64,000 nt of DNA from Streptomyces sp. NRRL S-337 (GTDB lineage Bacteria > Actinomycetota > Actinomycetes > Streptomycetales > Streptomycetaceae): positions 95,723 through 159,722 of the forward strand of contig NZ_JOIX01000007.1 in NCBI RefSeq assembly GCF_000720175.1. The letters run 5' to 3'. Below the pieces are notes generated by a model. The model was given only the letters and a program-made list of their open reading frames with translations. It was not told the origin of the DNA and did not search any database. The number at the start of each line of letters is the position of its first letter. Positions within the stretch are counted from its first letter, which is position 1. A program made the position numbers and the translations under genes. Below, in pieces: positions 17,319 to 26,015 of this stretch.

Positions 17319-18374
17319 TCACCCGGACGCAGGCGCGGACCCGGCCGGCGCGACGTCCTGCAGCAGCTGCATGAACGCCGCCTCGTCGATCACGACCGTG
17401 CCGTACGCCGCGGCCTTGACGGTCTTGGAGGTGCGGGCGTCCGGGTCGTTGGTGACCAGCAGGCTGGTCACCCGGGACACGCTCGTGGCGACGTGCAGTC
17501 CGGCCTCGATCGCCCGGTCCTCCAGCAGCTCCCGGTCCACCGAGGTGTCGCCGGAGAAGGCCACCCGCATCCCCTGCACGAGCCGCCCGCCCTCGGCGTA
17601 GCGCCCCGGATTGGGGTACGGGCAGGCCGGCCGCTTGCGGGAGGGTCGCCAGGTGGACGGGCGGTAGGTCGACGCGGCGGCGGTCCGGCGGGGCGCGGGG
17701 CTGTCCGACCACTCCGTGAGCGGCTGGCAGCTCAGCAGCGGCAGCCGGAGGTTCTCCCGGGCGGCCCGCCGCAAACTGGGGCGAAACGCCTCGGCCAACA
17801 CCCGGGCGTCGTCCAGCGCGTGGTGGGCGCGCTCCTGGACGACGCCGTAATGGGCGGCCAGCGACTCCAGCTTGTGGTTGGGCAGCGGCAGCCCGAGCTC
17901 CTTCGACAGCGCGATCGTGCACAGCCGCTGGCTCACCGGGGCGACCGCGGCGGCGCGGGCGTACTCACGGGCGATCATCGACCAGTCGAACATGGCGTTG
18001 TGCGCCACCAGCACCCGGCCGTCGAGCCGCCTCGACAGCTCCGGGACGACGTCCGGGAAGAGCGGGGCGTCGGCCAGCACCGCGCTGGTGAGCCCGTGGA
18101 TCCACACCGGGCCGGGGTCCCGCTGCGGGTTGACGAGGGTGTACCAGCGGTCCTGGACCTCGCCCGTCGCGTCGAGTTGGTACACGGCCGCGGAGATGAT
18201 CCGGTCGTCCCGCGCCAGGCCCGTCGTCTCCACGTCGACCACCGCATACCCCTCGGGGTACCCGGACGGCCAGGGAGCCGGCGGCGTGGGCGGCGTCGGT
18301 GGCGCGGGCGGTCCCGGCTGCTGCCCGATCTTCGGCGCGATCGGGTCGGCTGCTGCCATGCGGTCTTCGAGCAT
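17319..18374 (-). CDS. DEDDh 3'-5' exonuclease with C-terminal BRCT domain
   Basis: The 351-residue protein starts at the ATG at 18374. After a Pro-rich start comes the exonuclease of the DnaQ/epsilon type: VVDVETTG (Exo I, Asp and Glu), HNAMFD (Exo II) and HHALDDA (Exo III with the histidine), spanning residues about 50-210. The C-terminal 80 residues contain a BRCT-like fold (GMRVAFSGDTSVDRELLEDRA ... LLVTNDPDARTSK). The pairing of an epsilon-like nuclease and BRCT domain is frequent in actinobacteria and suggests a DNA-repair role that is separate from the replicative polymerase. Confidence 0.9.
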   Translation of the reverse strand: MLEDRMAAADPIAPKIGQQPGPPAPPTPPTPPAPWPSGYPEGYAVVDVETTGLARDDRIISAAVYQLDATGEVQDRWYTLVNPQRDPGPVWIHGLTSAVLADAPLFPDVVPELSRRLDGRVLVAHNAMFDWSMIAREYARAAAVAPVSQRLCTIALSKELGLPLPNHKLESLAAHYGVVQERAHHALDDARVLAEAFRPSLRRAARENLRLPLLSCQPLTEWSDSPAPRRTAAASTYRPSTWRPSRKRPACPYPNPGRYAEGGRLVQGMRVAFSGDTSVDRELLEDRAIEAGLHVATSVSRVTSLLVTNDPDARTSKTVKAAAYGTVVIDEAAFMQLLQDVAPAGSAPASG

Positions 18375-18507
18375 GGTCCCTGAGGATACGGGCCCCCACC
18401 GACACCGGCCGAACCCGGACCGCCGCCACAACCCGCCCGGACGGCCCGCATTCCGGCAAATCCGGCCCACCGCCGCGCGTTTGACGCCACCGCGTCCCGA
18501 TGCCCCC

Positions 18508-19125
18508 TCAGCCCGGCAGCAGGGACGCCACCAATGCCTCCAACGCGACCGTGAACAGCCGCTCGGGGTCTGCCGGTGCGGCCAGGGCGCGGGCCAGCGC
18601 CGGATCGTGTTCCGCGGTGGGGGAGTCCCACAGCTCGCCCTCGCCGGGGTGCTGCGCGGGCGACCGCTCGCGGGCCCGCTCGACCAGCACGAAGCCGACG
18701 ACCTGGAACTGCACCGCGCGGACCGCCTCGGCGGCCGGCCGCCCGCGCAGCCCGGCGGCGTGCAGCTCATGGACCAGCGCCTGCTGGGCGGGCAGGAACA
18801 TCCGCTCCGTCAGGCCGCGTTCGTGCACCATCGCGATCAGCTGCGGCCGTTCGCGCAGCGCCGCGTACAGCGCCCGGGCGACCGAGACGACCCGGGCGTG
18901 CGGGGTGCGTCCGGTGGGCCGGATCTCGCCCATCTCCCGGACGGTGCGCTCGACCAGCGCGTCCAGCAGGGACTCGCGGTTGCCGACGTGCCAGTAGATG
19001 GAGGTGACGGCGGTGCCCAGCTCCGTGGCGAGCCGGCGCATGGTCAGGGCGGCCGGGCCGTGCGCCCGCACCAGGCGGGCGGCGGCCGCCAGCACCTCTT
19101 CCCCGGTCAGCGCGGTACGTGTCAT
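18508..19125 (-). CDS. TetR family regulator of the adjacent catabolic operon
   Basis: The ATG at 19125 has a GGTGGGG ribosome site and gives 205 residues. The N-terminal 50 residues are a TetR helix-turn-helix: VLAAAARLVRAHGPAALTMR followed by RLATELGTAVTSIYWHVGNRESLLDAL. The ligand-binding domain is unlike any I can name. The gene faces the operon at 19253-23505; between the two starts lies a perfect 15-bp palindrome at 19188-19202. Repression of both directions, relieved by a substrate or CoA ester, is the natural reading. Confidence 0.88.
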   Translation of the reverse strand: MTRTALTGEEVLAAAARLVRAHGPAALTMRRLATELGTAVTSIYWHVGNRESLLDALVERTVREMGEIRPTGRTPHARVVSVARALYAALRERPQLIAMVHERGLTERMFLPAQQALVHELHAAGLRGRPAAEAVRAVQFQVVGFVLVERARERSPAQHPGEGELWDSPTAEHDPALARALAAPADPERLFTVALEALVASLLPG

Positions 19126-19187
19126 GACCCCCACCTGTCCCGTCAACTCCCTTGCCCGCAAGGCCCTTTACCCTTCGTCCCGCACGG

Positions 19188-19202
19188 TGTAACAGTGTTA
19201 CA
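19188..19202. promoter_or_regulatory. Palindromic operator for the TetR regulator
   Basis: TGTAACA and TGTTACA flank one central G and form a perfect 15-bp palindrome, in the divergent promoter region 63 bases before the TetR start and 51 before the operon start. Its AT content stands out from the surroundings. This matches the size and symmetry of TetR-type operators. Confidence 0.7.
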
Positions 19203-19252
19203 GGCGCCGATGGAACCCCCGGAAGGTCACGACCTGAGAAGGGCGGTACGAC

Positions 19253-20050
19253 ATGGCACGCATACGCTACGGAGCCCGCACCGAGGCGGAGATCGCCGCG
19301 GCGCGCGCCACCGGCTCCCGGCTCCCCGACATCTGGTCCACCGGTGTGGTGGCGCTCTGGGAGAGCGATCCGGACGCGGTCGCGGCGGTGCTGCCGCCGC
19401 CGCTGAAACCCTCCGGACGGCCGCTGGTCCGGGCCACCGTCAGCACCGTTACGCTGCCCGGCTATCCGCTCGGCGCCGGCTCGGTCGCGGTCACCGCCGA
19501 GCACGACGGCGTGGCGGGCTGGTACCCGCTCGTCATGCCGATGACCCACGAGCGGGCCCTGACCGGCGGCCGGGAGGTCTTCGGGGAGCCGAAGAAGCTC
19601 GGCGAGGTGACCGTGGAGCGCGACGGCCTGACCGTACGCGCCGCACTGGCCCGGCACGGCATCGCCTTCGTGGAGGTGCGCGGCGCGGTGAGCGGCCGCC
19701 TGCCGCTCCCGGAGCCGTCGGAGCGGACGGACTTCTACTTCAAATGCCTTCCCGCGGCGGACGGTTCGGGCTTCGACGGCGACCCGGTACTGGTGCACTG
19801 CGTGCGGCGGGAGAAACACCGCACCCTGGAGCGGGTCACCGGCGACGTCGTCCTGCGGGAGTCGATGTACGACCCGGTCGCCGACCTCCCCGTCCGCACC
19901 CTCGTCGGGATCACGCTCGGCGAGAAGAGCAGCGACCAGCGGGGCAGGGTCGTCGCGCGGGTGGACCCCGAGGCCCTGCTGCCCTACGTCCACCAGCGGT
20001 ACGACGACCCGCAGCAGATCCTCGACGGGCCGCCCGAGGGGAGCCTCTGA
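19253..20050 (+). CDS. Acetoacetate decarboxylase family protein
   Basis: The 265-residue protein is in the acetoacetate decarboxylase fold family. The segment EVFGEPKKLGEV at residues about 112-123 holds the Glu-Pro-Lys-Lys motif whose lysine forms the Schiff base in true decarboxylases. Relatives act as decarboxylases, hydratases or aldolases of beta-keto or conjugated acids. It is the first gene of a four-gene operon with a TetR gene divergent; its stop overlaps the next start by one base, so the SDR is translationally coupled. Substrate unknown. Confidence 0.88.
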   Translation: MARIRYGARTEAEIAAARATGSRLPDIWSTGVVALWESDPDAVAAVLPPPLKPSGRPLVRATVSTVTLPGYPLGAGSVAVTAEHDGVAGWYPLVMPMTHERALTGGREVFGEPKKLGEVTVERDGLTVRAALARHGIAFVEVRGAVSGRLPLPEPSERTDFYFKCLPAADGSGFDGDPVLVHCVRREKHRTLERVTGDVVLRESMYDPVADLPVRTLVGITLGEKSSDQRGRVVARVDPEALLPYVHQRYDDPQQILDGPPEGSL

Positions 20051-20934
20051 TGGAGCTGCGGGCGGGACAGGTCGCGGTCGTCACCGGCGCCGCGAGCGGC
20101 ATCGGCCTCGCCCTGGCGCGGCGCTTCGCCGCCGAGGGGCTCAAGGTGGTCCTCGCGGACGTCGAGGAGGCGCCGCTGCGCGCCGCCGCGGACGCGCTCA
20201 CGGCCGACGGCGCGGAGGTCCTCGCCCGCACCGTCGACGTCGGGGTGCGCGACGAGGTGCAAGCTCTCGCCGACGCGGCGTACGCCACCTTCGGCGCGGT
20301 CCACGTGCTGTGCAACAACGCCGGCGTCGGCTCCGGCGCCGAGGGCCGCATGTGGGAGCACGAGGTCAACGACTGGAAGTGGGCCTTCGCGGTCAACGTG
20401 TGGGGCGTCTTCCACGGCATCCAGGCGTTCGTGCCGCGCATGCTCGCGGGCGGCGCCCCGGGCCACGTCGTCAACACCTCCTCCACCGACGGCGGTATCG
20501 CCCCGCTGCCCACCGCGTCCGTCTACGCCGTCACCAAGGCCGCCGTGGTGACGATGACGGAATCGCTCCACGCCCATCTGCGGGCGGAGGGCGCGCCCGT
20601 CGGGGCGTCGGTGCTGTTCCCCGGCCCGCACATGCTGCGCACCGGTCTGTGGGAGTCGCACCGCAACCGGCCCGCGCGGTACGCCAAGCAGCAGCCCCGC
20701 CGGACGCCCTACCGCAGCCTCGGCCAGTGGGAGGCGGCGATGAAGGAGGCCGGGCAGGAGATCGCGTTCACCCCGGTCGAGGAGGTCGCCGGGACGGTGG
20801 TGGACGGGATCCGGGCGGACCGGTTCTGGATGCTGCCGCCCGGTGAGCACACCGACCGGCAGATCAGGGCCCGGGCGCGGTCGATGCTGGAGCGGTCCGC
20901 CCCGTCGTACCTCGAACGCTTCATCCTGGACTGA
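20050..20934 (+). CDS. SDR family oxidoreductase of the catabolic operon
   Basis: This 294-residue classical SDR has TGAASGIG at residues 12-19, CNNAG in the fourth strand, and the catalytic SVYAVTKAA (YxxxK) near residue 160, with the partner serines in NTSSTDGG. The last 90 residues extend beyond the SDR core with WMLPPGEHTDRQIR, as in several lipid and alcohol dehydrogenases. It overlaps the upstream gene by one base (TGATG). It is likely to oxidise or reduce a hydroxyl or keto group in the same pathway as the decarboxylase-fold protein and the two amidohydrolases. Confidence 0.9.
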   Translation: MELRAGQVAVVTGAASGIGLALARRFAAEGLKVVLADVEEAPLRAAADALTADGAEVLARTVDVGVRDEVQALADAAYATFGAVHVLCNNAGVGSGAEGRMWEHEVNDWKWAFAVNVWGVFHGIQAFVPRMLAGGAPGHVVNTSSTDGGIAPLPTASVYAVTKAAVVTMTESLHAHLRAEGAPVGASVLFPGPHMLRTGLWESHRNRPARYAKQQPRRTPYRSLGQWEAAMKEAGQEIAFTPVEEVAGTVVDGIRADRFWMLPPGEHTDRQIRARARSMLERSAPSYLERFILD

Positions 20935-20944
20935 GGGGTGTGTG

Positions 20945-22225
20945 ATGACCGACCAGGACCCGTACCTGATCATCTCCTCCGACTGCCACGCCGGGCTGCC
21001 CACCGAGGAGTACCGGCCCTATCTGGAGCGCCGCTTCCACCGGGCCTTCGAGGAGTTCCTCGGGGAGCGCGGCGCCCGCCGGGAGGAGGCCACCCGGCTC
21101 GGCATCCGCAACGACGCGTTCGCCGCCCGATGGTTCGCCGACAACGAGGAGGGCCTGCGCGGCGGCTGGGACCCCGCGCAGCGCCTCAAGGAGCTCGACG
21201 GCGACGGCGTCGCGGCGGAGGTCGTCTTCCCGGACGCGGACGCGGTGGACAGCCGGACCGCCGCGCCCTTCGGCGTGGGCCTCGGGCTCTCCGGCGACCA
21301 GGACCCCGAACTGGGCATGGCGGGGGCCCGGGCGCACAACCGCTGGCTCGCCGAGTTCGTCTCCGCGCACCCCGAACGGCACTGCGGCGTCGCCCTGTTG
21401 CCCGTGACGGCGGACCCCGGCGAGGTCGTCGCGGAGATCCACCGCGCCAAGGAGTCCGGACTCGGGGCCCTGATGATCCCGTCCATGTGGGCCGACAAGG
21501 CGCCCTACCACGACCGGCGTTACGACCCCGTATGGGCGGCCGCCGCCGGGTGCGCGATGCCGGTGGTCACCCACTCCGGTGCCGCGCCCCGCCACGAATA
21601 CGGCGACCACCTGGGCATCTACGTCTCCGAGGTGACCTGGTGGCCGGCCCGGCCGCTGTGGTTCCTGCTCTGGTCCGGCGTCTTCGAACGCCACCCCGGC
21701 CTGAAGTTCGGCGTCGCGGAGTCGGGCTGCTGGTGGCTGCCGAACCTGCTGTGGTTCATGGACCGCCTCTATCTGGGCGCGCACGGCGGCAAAAAACTGT
21801 CCCCCTTCGCCGAGTTGAAGCGGGCGCCCCACGAATACCTCGACCGCCAGGTGTTCGTCTGCGCCACCAACACCAAGCGCCGCGAACTCGCCCAGCGCTA
21901 TGAGATCGGTGTCGACAACATCCTCTGGGGCAGCGACTTCCCGCACCCCGAGGGCACCTGGCCGGACACCCGCAGGTGGTTGCGCGACACCTTCCACGAC
22001 ATCCCGGTCGCCGAGACCCGCCGGATGCTCGGGCTGTCCGCGGCCGAGGTCTTCGGCTTCGACCCGGTGGCGCTCGCCCCGCTGGCCCGCCGTATCGGCC
22101 CGACGCCCGCCGAACTCGGCCAGCCCGGCGACCAGTCGGCGGTCGAGGCGGCCTGGGCCCGCTCCCGCGCCGTGGGCCGCCACTGGCTCACCGGCCACGA
22201 CTTCCCGCTCCTGGGAACGGAGTGA
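20945..22225 (+). CDS. Amidohydrolase family protein, first of a tandem pair
   Basis: The ATG at 20945 follows GAGGGG and gives 426 residues. The protein is a TIM-barrel metal hydrolase or decarboxylase of the Amidohydro_2 (ACMSD-like, PF04909) type: IISSDCHAG at the start carries the metal-binding D-x-H, VVTHSGAAP near residue 213 a middle histidine, and WGSDFPHPEGTWP near residue 325 the terminal Asp. A GTG at 20942 would add one residue. The TGA overlaps the next ATG (TGATG). Members decarboxylate or hydrolyse aromatic or keto acids, so a ring or chain degradation role is plausible. Confidence 0.88.
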   Translation: MTDQDPYLIISSDCHAGLPTEEYRPYLERRFHRAFEEFLGERGARREEATRLGIRNDAFAARWFADNEEGLRGGWDPAQRLKELDGDGVAAEVVFPDADAVDSRTAAPFGVGLGLSGDQDPELGMAGARAHNRWLAEFVSAHPERHCGVALLPVTADPGEVVAEIHRAKESGLGALMIPSMWADKAPYHDRRYDPVWAAAAGCAMPVVTHSGAAPRHEYGDHLGIYVSEVTWWPARPLWFLLWSGVFERHPGLKFGVAESGCWWLPNLLWFMDRLYLGAHGGKKLSPFAELKRAPHEYLDRQVFVCATNTKRRELAQRYEIGVDNILWGSDFPHPEGTWPDTRRWLRDTFHDIPVAETRRMLGLSAAEVFGFDPVALAPLARRIGPTPAELGQPGDQSAVEAAWARSRAVGRHWLTGHDFPLLGTE

Positions 22226-23505
22226 TGACCATGACCGCACCGATGGGGACCACCATGACGACGACCGGGACGCCGACCGAGGAGCGCTACACCGTCATCT
22301 CCGCCGACTGCCACGCCGGCGCCGACCTGCTCGACTACAAGCCGTACCTGGAGTCCCGCCACCACGACGCCTTCGACGCCTGGGCGGCGACCTACGTCAA
22401 TCCGCACGAGGACCTGCTCGCCGACACCGCCGACCGCAACTGGAACTCCGCCCGCCGGCTCGCCGAACTGGAGGCCGACGGCATCGTCGCCGAGGTCGTC
22501 TTCCCCAACACCATCCCACCGTTCTTCCCCAGCGCCTCCCTCATGGCGCCGCCGCCCACCGGTACGGAGTTCGAGCTGCGCTGGGCCGGCCTGCGGGCCC
22601 ACAACCGCTGGCTGGCCGACTTCTGCGCGGACACCCCGGGCCGCCGGGCCGGCGTCGCCCAGATCCTCCTCAACGACGTCGAGCTGGCCGTACGGGAGGT
22701 CCGCCGCACCAAGGAGGCGGGGCTCACCGGCGGCATCATGCTCCCCGGCACCCCGCCCGGCTCCGGCCTCCCCGAACTCCACTCCGCGGCCTACGACCCC
22801 CTCTGGGCGGTCTGCGACGAACTGCAGGTCCCGGTCAACCACCACGGCGGCTCCGCCTCCCCGCCGCTCGGCGACGAACCGGCCGCCCGCGCGGTCTTCA
22901 TGGTCGAAACGACCTGGTTCTCGCACCGCGCCCTGTGGCACCTGATCTTCGGCGGCGCCTTCCGCCGCCACCCCGGCCTCCGGCTCGTCCTGACGGAACA
23001 GGGCTCGGGCTGGATCCCCGGCGTCCTGGACATGCTGGACTACTACCACAGCCGGCTGGTCACCGCGGCGACCCGGACCGCCACCACCGCGGAGTCCCGG
23101 TTCGGCGCGGGTCTGGCCGCCACCATGGACGACACCCCGGCCGCCGTCTGGCGCGACCACTGCTTCGTCGGCGCCAGCTTCATGCGCCCGCACGAGGTGC
23201 CGCTGCGCCACCGCATCGGCCTCGACAAGATCATGTGGGGCAGCGACTACCCGCACGACGAGGGCACCCACCCCTACTCCCGCGAGGCCCTCCGCCTCGC
23301 CTTCGCGGACCTGCCCCCCGACGAGACCGCCGCCCTGCTCGCCACCAACGCCGCCCACGTCTACGGCTTCGACCTCGCCCACCTGGCCCCCATAGCCGCC
23401 CGCGTGGGCCCCACCATCACCGAACTCACCCACCCCCTGGACAAGATCCCCCCGAACGCCACCAGCCCGGCCTTCGCCCCGGGCGGCTCGGTACGGGTGT
23501 GGTGA
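22225..23505 (+). CDS. Amidohydrolase family protein, second of a tandem pair
   Basis: This 426-residue paralogue of the preceding gene starts at the ATG overlapping its stop. The same metal motifs occur: VISADCHAG, VNHHGGSA, and WGSDYPHDEGTHP. The two proteins have the same length and order of motifs but differ in most other residues, which suggests a hetero-oligomer or two steps on related substrates rather than a recent duplication. A Thr/Met-rich N-terminal 18-residue extension with three internal methionines makes the exact start uncertain. The operon ends here, followed by a GC hairpin. Confidence 0.88.
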   Translation: MTMTAPMGTTMTTTGTPTEERYTVISADCHAGADLLDYKPYLESRHHDAFDAWAATYVNPHEDLLADTADRNWNSARRLAELEADGIVAEVVFPNTIPPFFPSASLMAPPPTGTEFELRWAGLRAHNRWLADFCADTPGRRAGVAQILLNDVELAVREVRRTKEAGLTGGIMLPGTPPGSGLPELHSAAYDPLWAVCDELQVPVNHHGGSASPPLGDEPAARAVFMVETTWFSHRALWHLIFGGAFRRHPGLRLVLTEQGSGWIPGVLDMLDYYHSRLVTAATRTATTAESRFGAGLAATMDDTPAAVWRDHCFVGASFMRPHEVPLRHRIGLDKIMWGSDYPHDEGTHPYSREALRLAFADLPPDETAALLATNAAHVYGFDLAHLAPIAARVGPTITELTHPLDKIPPNATSPAFAPGGSVRVW

Positions 23506-23546
23506 GGGGCGGGGGCGGTCGGCCTCGGCCGGGGACCGCCCGCCCC
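23506..23546. terminator. Bidirectional terminator after the amidohydrolase operon
   Basis: A run GGGGCGGGGGCGGTC at 23506-23520 pairs with GACCGCCCGCCCC at 23534-23546 with two unpaired G, between the convergent amidohydrolase and peptidase E genes. Confidence 0.6.
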
Positions 23547-23550
23547 GCCG

Positions 23551-24255
23551 TCACCCGCCCAGCAGCCGCGCCTCCTCCGGTACCTCGTGCACCGTGCCGT
23601 CCGGTCCGCGGCTCACCCGGTGCAGGGTGGCGCCCGGCGTGCGGGTCACGACGTCCGTCAGGCGGCCGGCGGAGAACAGGCCCGCCGCGCCGTCGTCGAC
23701 CGCCCAACCCGTCGGCAAGGCAGCGTTCTTGACCGCCTCGCGGTAGCCGGGACGGCGCAGGGACTCGGTGTCGTAGTGCGGGCACAGGCTGCCCGGCAGC
23801 AGGCCCAGGCCGTCGGCGAGCGGGGCCGGCGGGCCGAACGAGTCGGAGAAGGCGCTCTCGAACCAGCAGCAGGCACCCGCGCTGATGCCGCACAGCAGGA
23901 CGCCCGCCGCGTACGCCTCGCGCAGCACCGCGTCCAGACCGTGCAGCCGCCAGACGGCGAGCATGTTGGCGGTGTTGCCGCCGCCGACGTACACGACGTC
24001 CTGCGCGAGGACGAACGCCCGCAGATCGGTCACGGTCCGGCGGAACAGCTCCAGGTGGCTGGTCTCGCAGTCCCGCTCGGCGAACGCGGTGTGGAACTTC
24101 TCGACGTAGCCGGGGGCGTCCCCGCTGGCGGTGGGCAGGAAGCAGACCTTCGGCCGCGGCCGCCCGGTGGCGGCCAGCACGAAGTCGTCGAGCAGGGTGT
24201 CGGGGGCGTCGGAGAAACCGCCGCCGAGGACGGCGAGGGTGGGTGCGGTCGTCAT
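23551..24255 (-). CDS. pepE: Peptidase E (S51 family dipeptidase)
   Basis: This 234-residue cytoplasmic protein is in the peptidase S51 family, which cleaves Asp-X dipeptides or processes cyanophycin-like products. The nucleophile elbow CGISAGACCW places the catalytic Ser at residue 125, and LCPHYDTESLR near residue 157 supplies the histidine. The VYVGGGNTANML stretch is another family landmark. The length equals that of typical PepE. The gene is monocistronic, divergent from the hydroxylase gene. Confidence 0.88.
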   Translation of the reverse strand: MTTAPTLAVLGGGFSDAPDTLLDDFVLAATGRPRPKVCFLPTASGDAPGYVEKFHTAFAERDCETSHLELFRRTVTDLRAFVLAQDVVYVGGGNTANMLAVWRLHGLDAVLREAYAAGVLLCGISAGACCWFESAFSDSFGPPAPLADGLGLLPGSLCPHYDTESLRRPGYREAVKNAALPTGWAVDDGAAGLFSAGRLTDVVTRTPGATLHRVSRGPDGTVHEVPEEARLLGG

Positions 24256-24343
24256 CGGGCCTCACAGCGATCGTCGGCAGCTGACATCACGTCTCACATA
24301 CTTCTGAGTAACAACCCCTAGCGGCGCCCCCGTCCACGCCTTT

Positions 24344-25264
24344 ATGGTGCGGGACATGCCGCACCTGCCCGATGTCGTGTTGTGGTCCGTACCGGCCTTC
24401 GTCCTGCTCACCGTGGTGGAGATGGTGAGCTACCGCCTGCATCCCGACGAGGACGCGGCGGGCTATGAGGTCAAGGACGCGGCCACCAGCGTCGGCATGG
24501 GACTGGGGAGCCTGGTCTTCGACGCGCTGTGGAAGATACCCATCGTGGCGATCTACGCCGCGATCTACGAACTCACCCCGCTCCGCATCCCCGTGCTGTG
24601 GTGGACGCTGCTGCTGATGCTGCTCGCCCAGGACTTCTTCTACTACTGGTCGCACCGCGGCCACCACGTCATCCGCGTCCTGTGGGCCTGCCACGTGGTG
24701 CACCACTCCAGCAAGAAGTTCAACTTCACCACCGCCCTGCGCCAGCCCTGGACGACCTGGACCGTCTGGCCGTTCTACGTGCCGATGGTCGCGCTCGGCG
24801 TGCATCCGGCCGTGGTCGCCTTCACCTCCGGCGCCAACCTCGTCTACCAGTTCTGGGTGCACACCGAACGCGTCGGCAAACTGCCCCGCCCCTTCGAGTT
24901 CGTCCTCAACACCCCCTCCCACCACCGCGTCCACCACGCCTCCCAAGGCGGCTATCTGGACCGCAACTACGGCGGGATCCTGATCATCTGGGACCGGATG
25001 TTCGGCTCGTTCGTCGCCGAGACCGAGCGGCCCGTCTACGGCCTGACCAAGAACATCGAGACCTACAACCCGCTGCGGGTGGCCACCCACGAGTACGCCG
25101 CCATCGCACGCGACGTACGGGCCGCGGACAGCTGGCCCGAGCGGGCCGGGCGGATCTTCCGCGGCCCGGGCTGGCAGCCGGCCGCCAAGCGGCTCGGGAC
25201 GGACCCCGCCCCCGCCCCGTCGCCCGCCTCTGCCGCCCCGTCCGTCGAGGAGACCGTCGCGTGA
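24344..25264 (+). CDS. Sterol desaturase/fatty acid hydroxylase family membrane protein
   Basis: This 306-residue protein has at least four membrane helices and the histidine-box pattern of the di-iron fatty acid hydroxylase superfamily: WSHRGHH near residue 103, HVVHHSSKKFN near residue 118, and HHRVHHA near residue 200. It resembles the bacterial and animal branch that includes alkylglycerol monooxygenase as well as sterol desaturases. The ATG at 24344 gives two extra residues pairs before the more hydrophobic start at 24356. Its last bases overlap the start of a lysoplasmalogenase gene (GTGA), which favours an ether-lipid role; the C-terminal 40 residues are Pro/Ala-rich. Confidence 0.85.
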   Translation: MVRDMPHLPDVVLWSVPAFVLLTVVEMVSYRLHPDEDAAGYEVKDAATSVGMGLGSLVFDALWKIPIVAIYAAIYELTPLRIPVLWWTLLLMLLAQDFFYYWSHRGHHVIRVLWACHVVHHSSKKFNFTTALRQPWTTWTVWPFYVPMVALGVHPAVVAFTSGANLVYQFWVHTERVGKLPRPFEFVLNTPSHHRVHHASQGGYLDRNYGGILIIWDRMFGSFVAETERPVYGLTKNIETYNPLRVATHEYAAIARDVRAADSWPERAGRIFRGPGWQPAAKRLGTDPAPAPSPASAAPSVEETVA

Positions 25265-25968
25265 CGGCCCGGTGGCCGGGGGCCGTCCGGCCCCTGCTGG
25301 CCGCGTTCGCCGTGCTCGCCGTCGTCCACCTCGCCGCGCTGCTCGCCGGTGCCACCCTCGTCGACCACCTCACCAAACCCGCCCTGATGCCGGTGCTCGC
25401 CGCGTACGTCCTCGCCCGCGGCGGCCCCGTACTGCTCGCCGGGGCGCTGCTGTTCGGCTGCGGCGGTGACACCTTCCTCCAGATCGGGGGGCACGGCGGG
25501 GGAGTGGTCTTCCTGGTGGGGATGGGCTCGTTCGCCGCCGGGCACGTCTGCTACCTGCTGCTGTGCGGGCGCCACGGCTCCCCGCCGGGCGGCCGGGCCC
25601 GTACGGGGGTGCTCGCCGGCGGCTACGCCCTCGCGCTGGTCGCCACCGTCGCCCTGCTGTGGCCGGGCCTCCCGGCCGACCTGCGGATCCCGGTCGCCGG
25701 ATACAGCCTGCTGCTCACCGCGATGGGCTTCGGCGCGCTGCGGGCGGGACCGTGGGCGGCGGCCGGCGGACTGCTCTTCCTGCTCTCCGACACCCTGATC
25801 GCGTCCGGTATCGCCCACTGGCCCCAGCTGCCGCTCCCGCAGTTCTGGATCATGCTCACCTATACGGCGGCGCAGTTCGCCCTGGCCGAGGGCGTGCTCC
25901 GGGCGGCCGGGCAACGGCAAGGGGCCGGGCGCCGAAGCACCCGGCCCCCGCAGACGGTCACCGCCTGA
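25261..25968 (+). CDS. Lysoplasmalogenase (TMEM86/YhhN family)
   Basis: This 235-residue protein has about eight hydrophobic helices and the family pattern with LTKPALMPVLAAYVL at residues about 38-52, GCGGDTFLQIG near 74, and LFLLSDTLIASG near 178. The conserved acidic residues in these motifs form the active site of the human enzyme that hydrolyses the vinyl-ether bond of lysoplasmalogens. The GTG overlaps the stop of the hydroxylase gene, so the two are translated together. A trimmed Arg/Pro-rich tail follows the last helix. Confidence 0.85.
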   Translation: MTARWPGAVRPLLAAFAVLAVVHLAALLAGATLVDHLTKPALMPVLAAYVLARGGPVLLAGALLFGCGGDTFLQIGGHGGGVVFLVGMGSFAAGHVCYLLLCGRHGSPPGGRARTGVLAGGYALALVATVALLWPGLPADLRIPVAGYSLLLTAMGFGALRAGPWAAAGGLLFLLSDTLIASGIAHWPQLPLPQFWIMLTYTAAQFALAEGVLRAAGQRQGAGRRSTRPPQTVTA

Positions 25969-26015
25969 GCCGCTTCCCGGCCGTGTCTTCCCGGTGGCCG
26001 GTCAAGCCGTCCCGG

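Noticed and set aside
17872..20049. Very large plus-strand frame ending in the SDR at 20050-20934
   Set aside because: Only the last 294 residues are protein-like; the rest runs opposite or across the exonuclease, TetR and ADC genes.
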